DNA of 64,000 bases from contig JAUNEG010000002.1 of the NCBI GenBank assembly GCA_030525685.1, positions 35,836 to 99,835 on the forward strand. Direction: 5' to 3'. Positions 17,402 to 26,783 of the stretch are shown here, one piece after another. The notes below the pieces were generated by a model. That model had not been told where the DNA came from. It was given only the letters and a program-made list of their open reading frames with translations, and searched no databases. A program made the translations under genes and the position numbers. This stretch comes from Atopobiaceae bacterium. GTDB lineage: Bacteria > Actinomycetota > Coriobacteriia > Coriobacteriales > Atopobiaceae. The first letter of the stretch is position 1. Every line of letters begins with the position of its first letter.

Positions 17402-17587
17402 ATGAAGGCTACTGTCAACGAGGAGTGCATCGGCTGCGGTCTGTGCGAGGGCGCCTGCCCTGACGTCTTCTCCATCTCCGATGACGGCGTCGCCGTCGCC
17501 ATCGAGGAGGACGTGCCCGAGGACGCCGAGGACGCCGCTCAGGAGGCTGCTGACAACTGCCCCGTCTCCGCCATCGTCGTCGAGTAG
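17402..17587 (+). CDS. Small 4Fe-4S ferredoxin
   Basis: Electron carrier of 61 aa. Cluster ligands: Cys9, Cys12 and Cys15 (CIGCGLC) plus the Cys of NCPVSAI near the C-terminus, with an additional Cys19 in the EGACP motif. This is the mono-cluster [4Fe-4S] type with a highly acidic middle (EEDVPEDAEDAAQE) replacing the second cluster. It would serve oxidoreductases such as pyruvate:ferredoxin oxidoreductase; no partner gene is adjacent. It has its own promoter and terminator, so it is monocistronic and probably highly expressed. Confidence 0.92.
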   Translation: MKATVNEECIGCGLCEGACPDVFSISDDGVAVAIEEDVPEDAEDAAQEAADNCPVSAIVVE

Positions 17588-17611
17588 ATCGACGCGCGTC
17601 AACGTGACGTC

Positions 17612-17646
17612 AAGCGGGGGCCGCCTCGGTCCCCGCTTTCTTTTTT
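17612..17646 (+). terminator. Ferredoxin terminator
   Basis: Stem AAGCGGGG/CCCCGCTT with an 11-nt loop followed by CTTTCTTTTTT. The T-tract runs directly into the GGAGGT ribosome site of maf, so read-through would supply the maf transcript. Confidence 0.9.
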
Positions 17647-17657
17647 GGAGGTAAGCC

Positions 17658-18290
17658 GTGATACTCGCATCCCAGTCGCCCCGGCGCCGGGAGCTCCTCG
17701 GCGACGCCGGCTTTGAGCTCGAGGTCGTCCCCGCCGACATAGACGAGACGCGCCAGGACGGCGAGAGCCCCGTGGACCTCGTGGGCCGCCTCGCCGCCGA
17801 GAAGGCCGAGTCCGTGCGCGCGGCGCTGGAGCATGCGCCCGCTGACGGCCTGCTCGTCGCCGCCGACACGATCGTCTGGATGGGAGACGAGGCGCTGGGC
17901 AAGCCCGTTAACGCCGCCGACGCCACCGCGATGCTGCACGAGCTCTCGGGTCGCACCCATCACGTCTCGACCGGCGTCTGCGCGATGCTCCTCGCCCCCG
18001 ACGGCTCCCTCGAGCGCGAGGCGCGCTTCGTCGAAACGAGCGACGTCACGTTCTGGGAGCTCACCGACGAGCAGGTCGACGCCTACGTCGCCTGCGGAGA
18101 GCCGCTCGACAAGGCGGGCGCGTACGGCATCCAGGGCACCGGCAGGCTGCTCGTGCGAGAGGTGCGCGGCGACTACAGCAACGTAGTCGGCCTGCCCGTG
18201 GCGCGACTCGTCCGTGAGCTCGGCAAGCTTGCCGGGGGCGGCCGCGACCTCGTGGCACAGTCGATAAGGATCGGAGGGGCCCATGCCTAG
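17658..18290 (+). CDS. maf: Maf-family nucleoside triphosphate pyrophosphatase
   Basis: House-cleaning dTTP/UTP pyrophosphatase of 210 aa. Diagnostic motifs: SQSPRRRELLGDAGF at residues 5-19, the catalytic DTIVWMGDEALGKP (Asp in the DT motif), GRTHHVSTGV, and the AGAYGIQGTG block. The start is GTG at 17658 with GGAGGTAAG 5 nt upstream, which removes doubt. It overlaps the next gene by 8 bp. The C-terminus carries about 12 residues beyond the usual end (GGGRDLVAQSIR). Confidence 0.92.
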   Translation: MILASQSPRRRELLGDAGFELEVVPADIDETRQDGESPVDLVGRLAAEKAESVRAALEHAPADGLLVAADTIVWMGDEALGKPVNAADATAMLHELSGRTHHVSTGVCAMLLAPDGSLEREARFVETSDVTFWELTDEQVDAYVACGEPLDKAGAYGIQGTGRLLVREVRGDYSNVVGLPVARLVRELGKLAGGGRDLVAQSIRIGGAHA

Positions 18291-19257
18291 CGAGAAGATC
18301 GTCCGGAGCGTCACGCAGATTCCCGGCGTGTACGCTGCCCATGCCACCGACGAGGCGGGTGCCACGGGCTGCACCGTCATCCTCTGTCCCTCGGGTGCCG
18401 TGGGCGGCGCCGACGTCCGCGGCGGGGCGCCCGCGACGCGCGAGACGGACCTGCTTCGACCTGAGGAGACCGTCCAGGAGCTGCACGCGGTCGTCCTGTC
18501 GGGCGGCAGCGCCTTCGGCCTGGCCGCCTCCTGCGGCGTGGCGGAGGAGCTTGAGCGGCGCGGCCTGGGCCTTGACGTTGGGGTCGCCCGCGTGCCCATC
18601 GTCTCGGGCGCCTGCCTCTTCGACCTTGCCTGTGGCGATGCCCACGCGCGCCCGACGGCCGAGGACGGCCGAAACGCCTGTGCCGCCGCGCTGGACGAGC
18701 CCGGGCGCCCGCTCGCGCGCGGCAACGTGGGTGCCGGGACGGGCTGCACGGTCGGCAAGCTCTCCGGCCCGGAGCGTGCGATGAAGTCTGGTCTCGGCGA
18801 GGACGTGGAGTGCGCCGGCGACCTCGTCTGCGGCGCCGTCGCCGCCGTCAACGCCTGCGGTGACGTGCGCGACCCGGACACCGGAGAGGTCATCGCCGGG
18901 GTTCGCGAGGAGGGGGGCACGTTGGGGAGCAGCGTCGAGGCGCTTCTCGCCGGCGTCGCCCGCATGCCGCTCGAGCGTGCCAACACAACGATCTCGTGCG
19001 TGGTCACCAACGCACGGCTCACCAAGGCGCAGGCCACCAAGGTGGCGCAGATGGCGGCTGACGCCTACGCGCACGCCATCACGCCGACGCACACCACCAA
19101 CGACGGGGACACCGTGTTCGTCATGGCAACCGGCTCCGTGGAGGCACCGGTCGACGCGGTCGGGGCGCTCGCCGTGCGCGCGCTCGGGCGCGCGATAGCC
19201 GACGGCGCCCGCCAGGCGGGGTCGGCATACGGCTACGTGGCCGCGTGCGACCTGTAG
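18283..19257 (+). CDS. P1 family peptidase (DmpA/BapA-type N-terminal nucleophile hydrolase)
   Basis: Aminopeptidase family S58 protein, 324 aa. These enzymes self-cleave and use the new N-terminal Ser/Thr as nucleophile. The likely processing region is ERANTTISCVVTNARLTK near residue 230. The SGGSAFGLAAS and GNVGAGTGCTVGKL glycine-rich blocks are typical of the fold. The substrate (beta-peptides, D-amino-acid amides, or others) is unknown. The ATG overlaps the end of maf by 8 bp, suggesting coupled translation. It is convergent with the methyltransferase gene, only 13 bp apart, with no terminator visible. Confidence 0.85.
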   Translation: MPSEKIVRSVTQIPGVYAAHATDEAGATGCTVILCPSGAVGGADVRGGAPATRETDLLRPEETVQELHAVVLSGGSAFGLAASCGVAEELERRGLGLDVGVARVPIVSGACLFDLACGDAHARPTAEDGRNACAAALDEPGRPLARGNVGAGTGCTVGKLSGPERAMKSGLGEDVECAGDLVCGAVAAVNACGDVRDPDTGEVIAGVREEGGTLGSSVEALLAGVARMPLERANTTISCVVTNARLTKAQATKVAQMAADAYAHAITPTHTTNDGDTVFVMATGSVEAPVDAVGALAVRALGRAIADGARQAGSAYGYVAACDL

Positions 19258-19270
19258 TGTGGGCGCGGCC

Positions 19271-20611
19271 TCAGGCTCGTGCGCGCTCGAGCAGGGTGAC
19301 CGTCTCCACGTGGTAGGTCTGGGGGAAGAGGTCCACGGGAGTGACGCGGGCGGGCCTGAAGACCCCGACCTCCTCGAAGCGCGCCAGGTCACGGGCGAGT
19401 GTGGCGGGGTCGCAGCTCACGTAGGCGATGGCGCGCGCAGGCTGCTCGGAGAGGCGCGACACGACGTCCGCGGCGAGACCGGCGCGCGGCGGGTCGACGA
19501 CGATGACGTCGGCGTCCGTGTCGGGGAACTCGCGCCCGGCGTCGCCCCCCACGGCGTCGACGTTGCCCAGCCCCGCGCGCTCGAGGTTGCGCCGCAGGTC
19601 GCGCACGGCCGGGCCGTACGACTCGACGGCTGAGACGAAGCCCGCGCGTCGCGCGAGCGGGAGCGTGAAGGTGCCCGCCCCGCAGTAGAGGTCCATGGCC
19701 TCCTCGTCGGCCTGCGGGTCGAGCGCCCCCATGACGAGCTCCACGAGCTTCTCGGCGCCCCTGGTGTTGACCTGGAAGAAGGACGGTGCGGAGACGCGCA
19801 TCGACTCCTCGCCCACGACCTCGCCCCACGACCCGGCACCGGAGAGGCACTCGACGCCGGCGATGCGCCGGGCCTTGGTGGGCCCCTTCTGCATGACGCG
19901 AACGACCGACGTGGGGCGCAGGGCGTCGCCGAGCACCTTGGCGACCTGGGCGCGGGGGAACGCGCCCGGCCTCGTCCAGAGGGCAACCTCGAGGTCGCGC
20001 GTGCGCCTCGAGACGCGAATCCCGACGCGCTCAAGCTGGAGGTCATGGCTTCCGGCGAGGTATCCGAGCGCGCCCGAGACCGACTTCACGGCCCCGGAAT
20101 GCGCCTTGTCGAGCAGCGCGCAGCTCTTGACCCGCACCACGTCGCCCTCGCCGCGGCCGTGCATGCCGAGCGTAACCCTTCCGCGCGCATCGCGCGCGAC
20201 GGCGAGCTCGACCTTGTTGCGGTACCCCCAGGGGTCTCCCGGGGAGACGAGCGGGGCGACGAGCGCCTCAGCGCGCTCGGTGCCCAGGCGCCCGATGCGC
20301 GCGAGCGCGTCGACGACGCCGTCACGCTTGGCGCGCGCCTGCGCCTCGTAGGAGAGCGCCGCCCAAGGGCAGCCCCCGCAGGCGCCCGCATGAGGGCAGC
20401 GGGGGGAGACGCGCTCGGTCGAGGCCTCGGTCAGCTCGAGGGCGACCGCGTGAGCCCAGCGCCCCTCGTCACGGTCGATGACGGCGCGGACGCGGTCGCC
20501 GGCCACGGCGCCGGAGACGAAGACGGCACGGCCGTCGGCGTCGTGTGCGAGGGCGTCGGGCCCGTAGGTCATCCGCTCGCAGGTCAGTTCGAGCTCGGGC
20601 GACCCGCTCAC
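19271..20611 (-). CDS. rlmD: 23S rRNA (uracil-C5)-methyltransferase, RlmD/TrmA family
   Basis: S-adenosylmethionine-dependent m5U methyltransferase of 446 aa acting on rRNA. N-terminal TRAM domain (about 1-65), then the iron-sulfur cysteines in CPHAGACGGCPW, the SAM-binding DLYCGAGTFTLPLA, and the catalytic YVSCDPATLARD with nucleophilic Cys. Whether the target is U1939, U747 or another site cannot be told, so the symbol is tentative. The start is GTG at 20611, overlapping the ppk stop (GTGA); it is the second gene of the ppk operon. Confidence 0.88.
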   Translation of the reverse strand: MSGSPELELTCERMTYGPDALAHDADGRAVFVSGAVAGDRVRAVIDRDEGRWAHAVALELTEASTERVSPRCPHAGACGGCPWAALSYEAQARAKRDGVVDALARIGRLGTERAEALVAPLVSPGDPWGYRNKVELAVARDARGRVTLGMHGRGEGDVVRVKSCALLDKAHSGAVKSVSGALGYLAGSHDLQLERVGIRVSRRTRDLEVALWTRPGAFPRAQVAKVLGDALRPTSVVRVMQKGPTKARRIAGVECLSGAGSWGEVVGEESMRVSAPSFFQVNTRGAEKLVELVMGALDPQADEEAMDLYCGAGTFTLPLARRAGFVSAVESYGPAVRDLRRNLERAGLGNVDAVGGDAGREFPDTDADVIVVDPPRAGLAADVVSRLSEQPARAIAYVSCDPATLARDLARFEEVGVFRPARVTPVDLFPQTYHVETVTLLERARA

Positions 20612-23046
20612 TCGTCACCCCCGCCGAAGAGGGCGCGGAACGCCTGGCCGAAGAGCGAGAGGGAGCGGGAGAGACGTCCCCGCCTGGCGGGCTTGGTCTC
20701 CGGCGCCACGACGGCGGGCTCGGCGGCGGGAGCGGGCGGCACGTTGGCCTCCGGGGCCTCGGCCGCCTCTGCGGGCTCCTGCTCGACCGAGGCGAGGGTC
20801 GGGCCGGCGGACGCCTCGGGCTGGACCCGCTCGGCCTTCTGCGCGGCGGCGCGCCCCTCGGCTGCGGCGCGTGCGTGCGCGTAGGCCTCCCGGAGCAGCT
20901 CCTCCTGGCAGACGACGCGCGGGGCGTCCTCGTCGGCGACCACACGCGCCCAGGTCCCCTCTGCCGTGAGCTGACGTGCCTTCACGTTATCGGAGAGCTG
21001 CAGCTCGACGAAGTGGCGGACGATCTCGGAGCACGCGGGGTCGCGCACGGGGTAGGCGATCTCGACGCGCCTCTCGGTGTTTCTCGTCATCATGTCTGCG
21101 CTCGAGAGGTAGATCGTGTCCATGTACTCGCCGAACGCGTAGATGCGGGCGTGCTCGAGGAAGCGGCCGGCAATCTGGCGCACCACGAGGCCGTCGGTCT
21201 TGCCGGGAACGCCCGCCTTGATGCAGCAGATGCCGCGGACGATCATGACCACCTTGACGCCCGCCTCGCAGGCCTCGGAGATCTTGTCGATGACGTCTCG
21301 GTCGGTGAGCGAGTTCATCTTGAGGAAGACCTTTGCGGGCGCACCCTCGCGTGCGCGGGAGATCTCGCGGTCGAGCCCGCGCATGACGAGCGGCTTGAGG
21401 CCGACCGGCGCCACGCCGAGATGCCTGTAGGAGCCGCGGAGGTTGCCGAGCGAGAGGTTGCGGAAGAAGGTGTTGCCGTCGGCGCCGATGCCCTCGTCGG
21501 CGGTGAGCAGCATGAAGTCGGAGTAGAGCGTGGCGGTCTTCTCGTTGAAGTTGCCGGTGCCGAGGCAGGTGATGCGGCTGATGCCCTCGCGGTCGTGATA
21601 GGTGATCTGGCAGATCTTGGAGTGGCACTTGAAGCCCTCGGAACCGTAGATCACCGTGCAGCCGGCGTCCTCGAGGCGCTCGGCCCAGGCGATGTTGTTG
21701 GCCTCGTCGAAGCGGGCGCGCAGCTCCATGAGGACGGTCACGTCCTTACCGGCCTCGGCGGCGCTGATGAGGCTCTCGCAGAGGTGGCTGGACTTGGCCA
21801 CGCGGTAGAGCGTGATCTTGATGGAGATGCACGCGTCGTCGGCGGACGCCTCGCGCACGAGGCGCAGCAGCGGCGTCATGGACTCATAGGGGTAGGTGAG
21901 CAGGACGTCGTGGTCCTCCACCTGGCCGCGCATGGGGATGGAGAGGTCGACCATGGGGGAGACCTGCGGCTCGAAGGGGCGATACACGCAGGCGGTGTGC
22001 CCGTGGTCGGGAATCGCCGACTCGAGGCCGTAGACGTAGCCGAGGTCGATCGGACGGTTCAGGCGGAAGATGCGGCGCGTCTCGAGGGAGAGCTCGGCGG
22101 CGATGAGGTCCTCGAGCTTCTTGCCGAGCTTGCCGCGGATCTCGAGGCGGATCGGCTGCAGTCGCTGACGCAGCTTCAGCACCTTCTTCATGTGCTGGCG
22201 GTAGTCCTCCTCCTCCTCGACGCCCTCGCCGTCGGGGTCGATGTCGGCGTTGCGCGTGACCCGCAGCACGACGGAGCGCTTGGGGACGTAGTCTCCGAAG
22301 CACTGGTCGAGGCAGGTCTCCAGAACGTCCTCGAGCAGGGTGTAGCGATAGGCCTTGGCCGAGGCGGGGAGCGCGACGACGCGCGCCTCGGCGGCGGGGA
22401 CCTCGATCATGCCGAGAAGCCCCGTCTCCTCGACGCCGTCGAGCGAGCAGGCGACGAAGAGGCGGCCGTTCCTCAGGTTCGGGAAGGGGTGGCGGGGGTC
22501 GACGATGAGCGGGGAGATGATGGGTGCCAGTCGGCGGTCGAAGTGCCGCTGCACTGCCGCGCGGTCGGCCTCGCTGTAGTCGGCGGGGGAGACGCGCACC
22601 AGCCCGTGCTCGGCGAGTGCAGCCTCGACCTGGGCGAGGCCCTTCTCGTGACGCTCGATCAGCGGGGGCAGGGCCTTGAACACGGCGTCGAGCTGCTCCT
22701 CGGGCGTCATGTTCGACTTGTTGTCCTTAGGCTGGTTCTTGAGGGAGGCGAGGTCGGAGAGACCACCCACGCGGATCATGAACCACTCGTCGAGGTTGGA
22801 CTCCACGATCTCGCAGAACTTGAGGCGCTCGAACGCGGGGACGCTCTCGTCGTAGGCCTCGTCGAGGATGCGGTCGTCAAAGCGCAGCCAGCTGATCTCA
22901 CGGTTCTGCGTGTAGGAGAAGTCGCGCTCGGGGGCCCGCTCGGCCTTCCCCTCGCCCTTCGCTGGCTTGCCCGCCTTCGGCTCCTTGACGTGCGTCTCCG
23001 TCTTCGTAGCGGCCTTGCCGTTCTTCTCGGCGGCGTCCTTGCCCAT
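20608..23046 (-). CDS. ppk: Polyphosphate kinase 1
   Basis: Polymerises ATP gamma-phosphate into inorganic polyphosphate; 812 aa against about 690-720 usually. The core starts at SYTQNREISWLRFDDRIL (about residue 44) and includes the phospholipase-D-like active site, with GFKCHSKICQITYH as a candidate for the autophosphorylated His region. Extra parts are a Lys/Glu-rich N-terminal tail of about 40 residues and a C-terminal tail of about 90 residues rich in Ala/Pro/Glu, ending in a basic-hydrophobic stretch (RRGRLSRSLSLFGQAFRALF). The tails may mediate association with other proteins or the membrane; this is inference. The first gene of a two-gene operon with the methyltransferase. Confidence 0.94.
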   Translation of the reverse strand: MGKDAAEKNGKAATKTETHVKEPKAGKPAKGEGKAERAPERDFSYTQNREISWLRFDDRILDEAYDESVPAFERLKFCEIVESNLDEWFMIRVGGLSDLASLKNQPKDNKSNMTPEEQLDAVFKALPPLIERHEKGLAQVEAALAEHGLVRVSPADYSEADRAAVQRHFDRRLAPIISPLIVDPRHPFPNLRNGRLFVACSLDGVEETGLLGMIEVPAAEARVVALPASAKAYRYTLLEDVLETCLDQCFGDYVPKRSVVLRVTRNADIDPDGEGVEEEEDYRQHMKKVLKLRQRLQPIRLEIRGKLGKKLEDLIAAELSLETRRIFRLNRPIDLGYVYGLESAIPDHGHTACVYRPFEPQVSPMVDLSIPMRGQVEDHDVLLTYPYESMTPLLRLVREASADDACISIKITLYRVAKSSHLCESLISAAEAGKDVTVLMELRARFDEANNIAWAERLEDAGCTVIYGSEGFKCHSKICQITYHDREGISRITCLGTGNFNEKTATLYSDFMLLTADEGIGADGNTFFRNLSLGNLRGSYRHLGVAPVGLKPLVMRGLDREISRAREGAPAKVFLKMNSLTDRDVIDKISEACEAGVKVVMIVRGICCIKAGVPGKTDGLVVRQIAGRFLEHARIYAFGEYMDTIYLSSADMMTRNTERRVEIAYPVRDPACSEIVRHFVELQLSDNVKARQLTAEGTWARVVADEDAPRVVCQEELLREAYAHARAAAEGRAAAQKAERVQPEASAGPTLASVEQEPAEAAEAPEANVPPAPAAEPAVVAPETKPARRGRLSRSLSLFGQAFRALFGGGDE

Positions 23047-23178
23047 AGCACACGCACCTCTCGTCTCGCGGCGCCCGGGGCGCCGAACTGTGTCCTCTCA
23101 TGATGATAGCAGCCGCACATGGGCGAACGGCGCCACGTGCGTTATGGTTATGAAAGGAACCTCACGGAGGGAGCCCCA

Positions 23179-24429
23179 ATGCACGAGGGACTGAACATTC
23201 GCTCGGAGATCGGGCGTCTGCGCAAGGCGATGCTCTACCGTCCGGGAAACGAGCTCCTGAACCTCTCGCCAGACACGCTCGGCCCGCTGCTCTTCGATGA
23301 CATCCCGTTCCTCGAGGAGGCGCAGCGCGAGCACGACTGCTTCGCCCGCATGCTCACCGACGAGGGGGTCGAGGTGCTCTACCTCGACGAGCTCGTCGCC
23401 GAGGCGCTCGATGCCGTGCCCGGCGCGCGCGCCGAGTTCTGCGAGCGCTGGCTGGATGAGTCCGGCCTCCCCGGACGCGCCGCGCGAGCAGCCGTGCGCG
23501 AGCTCCTGGACTCAATCGATGACACGCGCGCGCTCGTCGACAAGTGCATAGAGGGCGTGCGCGCCGACGAGCTCGACCTCTCCCCGACGCGCGCCGCCTC
23601 GCTCGCCGACCTCATGCTCACCGACCGCAACGCCGGTTCCCCCCTGGTCATCGACCCCATCCCCAACATCTACTTCACCCGCGACACGTTCTCGGTCATC
23701 GGGTCCGGGGTCTCCCTCAACAGCATGCTCTCGCGCACGCGCCGTCGCGAGGGGGTCTTCGGCGAGTTCCTGCTCCGCTACCACCCGGAGTACGGCGGGA
23801 CGCCGCTGTGGTACACGAGCGACCGCCCGCATAACATCGAGGGTGGCGACATCCTCGTGCTCGGGCCCGACGTCATCGGCGTGGGCATCTCTGAGCGCAC
23901 CTCCCCGGCGGCGATCGACGAGCTCGCCGCGCGCCTGCTGTGGGGAGAGCCCGAGTCGGGCGTCGCGCGCGTCTTCGCGTTCTCGATCCCGCACAAGCGC
24001 TCGTTCATGCATCTGGACACCGTTTTCACCCAGGTCGACGTCGACACGTTCACGGTTCACCCGGGGATCCTCGGCACGCTCGTCGTCTTCGAGCTCACCC
24101 GTGGCGCGCGCGAGGGTGAGGTCGGCATCAGGCGCCTGGACGGCTCCCTCGACGAGATCCTCGCCCGCGCCCTGGGACTCGACGCCGTGCGCCTGATCAA
24201 GTGCGGCGGCGATGACCCGATCGCGAGCGTGCGCGAGCAGTGGAACGACGGCTCCAACACGCTCGCCGTTGCCCCCGGCCGCGTCCTCGTGTACCAGCGC
24301 AACGCCGTCACCAACGACATCCTCTCGCACGAGGGCATCGAGCTTCTGGAGATCCCCTCCGCCGAGCTCTCGCGCGGCCGCGGCGGCCCGCACTGCATGT
24401 CGATGGCGTTCTGGCGAGACGCCGTGTAG
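23179..24429 (+). CDS. arcA: Arginine deiminase
   Basis: Hydrolyses arginine to citrulline and ammonia, the first step of the arginine deiminase route, giving ATP and acid resistance. It is 416 aa. Motifs: FDDIPFLEEAQREHD near residue 35, the FTRDTFSVIG region, EGGDILVLG, and catalytic Cys406 in GGPHCMSMAF. The ATG at 23179 is selected by CGGAGGGAG 7 nt upstream; the frame begins 20 codons earlier without a site. arcB follows after 79 bp; arcC and an arginine/ornithine antiporter are not in the window. Confidence 0.95.
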   Translation: MHEGLNIRSEIGRLRKAMLYRPGNELLNLSPDTLGPLLFDDIPFLEEAQREHDCFARMLTDEGVEVLYLDELVAEALDAVPGARAEFCERWLDESGLPGRAARAAVRELLDSIDDTRALVDKCIEGVRADELDLSPTRAASLADLMLTDRNAGSPLVIDPIPNIYFTRDTFSVIGSGVSLNSMLSRTRRREGVFGEFLLRYHPEYGGTPLWYTSDRPHNIEGGDILVLGPDVIGVGISERTSPAAIDELAARLLWGEPESGVARVFAFSIPHKRSFMHLDTVFTQVDVDTFTVHPGILGTLVVFELTRGAREGEVGIRRLDGSLDEILARALGLDAVRLIKCGGDDPIASVREQWNDGSNTLAVAPGRVLVYQRNAVTNDILSHEGIELLEIPSAELSRGRGGPHCMSMAFWRDAV

Positions 24430-24440
24430 GGGGAGTCGAG

Positions 24441-24472
24441 AGGGGCGTCCTTCTCGCCCCTTGCGCTACAAT
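24441..24472 (+). promoter_or_regulatory. Hairpin and -10-like box between arcA and arcB
   Basis: AGGGGCG (24441-24447) pairs with CGCCCCT (24455-24461), followed not by T's but by TACAAT (24467-24472), a good -10 box without a clear -35. It may partly separate arcA and arcB transcripts or stabilise an mRNA end; neither can be decided by eye. Confidence 0.35.
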
Positions 24473-24508
24473 CGGCTGCGGACCAGCCACCCCCGAAGGG
24501 AGAAGAAC

Positions 24509-25507
24509 ATGGCCGTAAGCCTCACCGGACGCAGCTTCCTCAAGCTCCTCGACTTCACGCCGGAGGAGATCCGCTACCTGCTGGACCTCTCGGCCGAGCT
24601 CAAGGCCAAGAAGCATGCGGGGGAGCTGCACCGCTACCTTGAGGGGAAGAACGTCGCACTCATCTTCGAGAAGACCTCCACGCGCACCCGCTGCTCCTTC
24701 GAGGTGGGCGCCGCCGACCTCGGCATGCACGCCGTCTATCTCGACCCGAGCGCGTCCCAGGTCGGCAAGAAGGAGTCCATCGCCGACACCGCCCGCGTCC
24801 TCGGCCGCATGTTCGACGGCATCGAGTACCGCGGCTACGGCCAGGAGCGCGTCGAGGAGCTCGCGGAGTACGCGGGCGTCCCGGTGTGGAACGGCCTCAC
24901 GACCGAGTTCCACCCCACGCAGATGATCGCCGACGTCCTCACGATGGAGGAGGAGTTCGGCTGCGGCGGCATGCGCGGCCGCAAGGTGACCTTCATGGGC
25001 GACGCCGGCAACAACGTCGGCAACTCGCTCATGGTCGTCTGCGCCAAGCTCGGCATCGACTTCTGTGCCTGCGGACCGGCCGAGCAGATGCCCGACGCTG
25101 CGCTCGTCGAGACCTGCCGCGCGGTTGCCGCCGAGACCGGCGCCACGATCACCCTGACCGCGGACGTCGACGAGGGCGCGCGCGGCGCCAGCGTGATCTA
25201 CACCGACATCTGGGTCTCCATGGGCGAGAGCGCCGAGCTGTGGGGCGAGCGCATCCGTCTGCTGTCCCCCTACCAGGTCAATGCCGAGCTCATGGCCAAG
25301 ACCGAGCCGGACGCGATTTTCATGCACTGCCTCCCGAGCTTCCACGACCGCAAGACCGACATCGGCGAGGAGGTCTACCAGAAGTTCGGCCTGCCCGAGC
25401 TCGAGGTCACCGACGAGGTCTTTGAGGGGCCGCGCAGCCGCGTCTTCGACGAGGCCGAGAACCGCCTCCACAGCATCAAGGCCGTGATGCTGGCGACGCT
25501 GCGCTAG
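24509..25507 (+). CDS. arcB: Ornithine carbamoyltransferase, catabolic
   Basis: Second step of the arginine deiminase pathway: citrulline + phosphate to ornithine + carbamoyl phosphate; 332 aa. Carbamoyl-phosphate binding STRTR (FEKTSTRTRCSFE), FHPTQ, and the ornithine/catalytic HCLPSFHD segment are intact. The start at 24509 follows GAAGGGAGAAGAAC. Its position next to arcA rather than with argF-type biosynthetic genes supports a catabolic role. Confidence 0.95.
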   Translation: MAVSLTGRSFLKLLDFTPEEIRYLLDLSAELKAKKHAGELHRYLEGKNVALIFEKTSTRTRCSFEVGAADLGMHAVYLDPSASQVGKKESIADTARVLGRMFDGIEYRGYGQERVEELAEYAGVPVWNGLTTEFHPTQMIADVLTMEEEFGCGGMRGRKVTFMGDAGNNVGNSLMVVCAKLGIDFCACGPAEQMPDAALVETCRAVAAETGATITLTADVDEGARGASVIYTDIWVSMGESAELWGERIRLLSPYQVNAELMAKTEPDAIFMHCLPSFHDRKTDIGEEVYQKFGLPELEVTDEVFEGPRSRVFDEAENRLHSIKAVMLATLR

Positions 25508-25555
25508 CGTCTCCGCCGGAGGGCCCGCCGCCCTGCGGGCATCGCAACCATAAAT

Positions 25556-25600
25556 CCCGAGCAGCGCGTTTTTCTCGCCATGCGCCGCTCGGGGTGTTTG
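25556..25600 (+). terminator. arcB terminator
   Basis: An interrupted stem, CCCGAGC and GCGC (25556-25567) with GCGC and GCTCGGG (25582-25593), each arm with one unpaired base, followed by GTGTTTGG. It ends the arc operon ahead of the convergent trpS. Confidence 0.65.
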
Positions 25601-25635
25601 GTTCCCGTTGCCGTCAGGAGCACGGGTTGTCGCGC

Positions 25636-26685
25636 CTAGTACACCATGCCCATGGCCTCGCGGACCTCGTCGAGGGTCGCGGACGCGATCTCGCGCGCGC
25701 GGCGGTTGCCCTCGTGCAGGACGTCCGCAACGTACCCCATGTCCTTCGCGAGCTCCTCGCGACGCTCGCGGATGGGGGCGAAGTAGCCGTTGACGGCCTC
25801 GGTGACGTAGCGCTTGAGCTGGCCCGCGCCGCCCATGCCGATCTCCTCGGCGATTTCGCGCGGATCTCGGCCGGTGCAGATGCCGGCAGTGGTGAGCAGG
25901 CCGGAAATCTCCGGGCGGTTCTCGGGATCGAAGGTGATGTTGCGCTCGGAGTCGCTCTTGGACTTCTTGATGAGCCTGGCCGTCTCCTCGGCAGTCATGG
26001 AGATGGAGATCGCGTTGCCGTAGGACTTGCTCATCTTGCGCCCGTCGAGGCCCGGGAGCAGCGGCGTGGAGGTGAGCAGGCCCGTCACCTCGGGGAAGAC
26101 CTTCCCGTAGCGCTCGTTGAAGCGACGGGCGATCTTCGAGGTGATCTCGATGTGGGGGAGCTGGTCGCGTCCAACGGGCACGATGTTGCCCTTGCAGAAG
26201 AGGATGTCGCACGCCTGGTGCACGGGGTAGGTGAGCAGCAGCCCCGTGAGCGCGTGGCCGGAGGCCTCCTGCTCGGCCTTGACGGTGGGGTTGCGCTCCA
26301 TCTCCGCCTCGGTCACGAGAGAGAGGAACGGCAGCATGAGCTGGTTGAGCTCGGGCACCGCGGAGTGCGTGAAGATCATGGTCTTCTCGGGGTCAAGCCC
26401 GCAGGCGAGGTAGTCGACGACCATGTTGTAGACGTTGTCACGGATGTGCTCGGTGGTGTCGCGGTCGGTGATCACCTGGTAGTCAGCGATGATGACGTTG
26501 GTGCGCACCCCCATGTCCTGCAGGCGGACGCGGTCGACGAGCGTGCCAAAGTAGTGGCCGAGGTGCAGGCGCCCCGTCGGGCGGTCCCCCGTGAGCATGG
26601 TGTAGCTCTCGGGGTGGACGAGCAGGTCGGCGTGGACCTCGTTGCTGCGGCGCAGCGCCGCCTCGTAGCTGCCCTCGTTTGGCAT
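25636..26685 (-). CDS. trpS: Tryptophan-tRNA ligase
   Basis: Class I aminoacyl-tRNA synthetase charging tRNA-Trp; 349 aa. The HIGH-type sequence HLGH follows TGDRPTGRL, and the KMSKS loop is GRKMSKSYGN. The ATG at 26685 has ATGGAGGCACC as ribosome site. No T-box or leader hairpin is present in the 140 bp to the next gene. It is monocistronic and convergent with arcB. Confidence 0.95.
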   Translation of the reverse strand: MPNEGSYEAALRRSNEVHADLLVHPESYTMLTGDRPTGRLHLGHYFGTLVDRVRLQDMGVRTNVIIADYQVITDRDTTEHIRDNVYNMVVDYLACGLDPEKTMIFTHSAVPELNQLMLPFLSLVTEAEMERNPTVKAEQEASGHALTGLLLTYPVHQACDILFCKGNIVPVGRDQLPHIEITSKIARRFNERYGKVFPEVTGLLTSTPLLPGLDGRKMSKSYGNAISISMTAEETARLIKKSKSDSERNITFDPENRPEISGLLTTAGICTGRDPREIAEEIGMGGAGQLKRYVTEAVNGYFAPIRERREELAKDMGYVADVLHEGNRRAREIASATLDEVREAMGMVY

Positions 26686-26783
26686 GGTGCCTCCATCCGT
26701 TCACGCGCGGTCGCGCTTGTCTCAACCAGCGAACCATGGTACGGCAAACACGTCCGAAGTGCGAACGCAGAGGCGAGAAACCC

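Noticed and set aside
20545..23103. Long open frame (852 codons) antisense to ppk and the methyltransferase gene
   Set aside because: Product is low-complexity (Ala/Glu/Val/Gly/Asp) without domain, ribosome site or membrane pattern; a codon-bias shadow of ppk in high-GC DNA.
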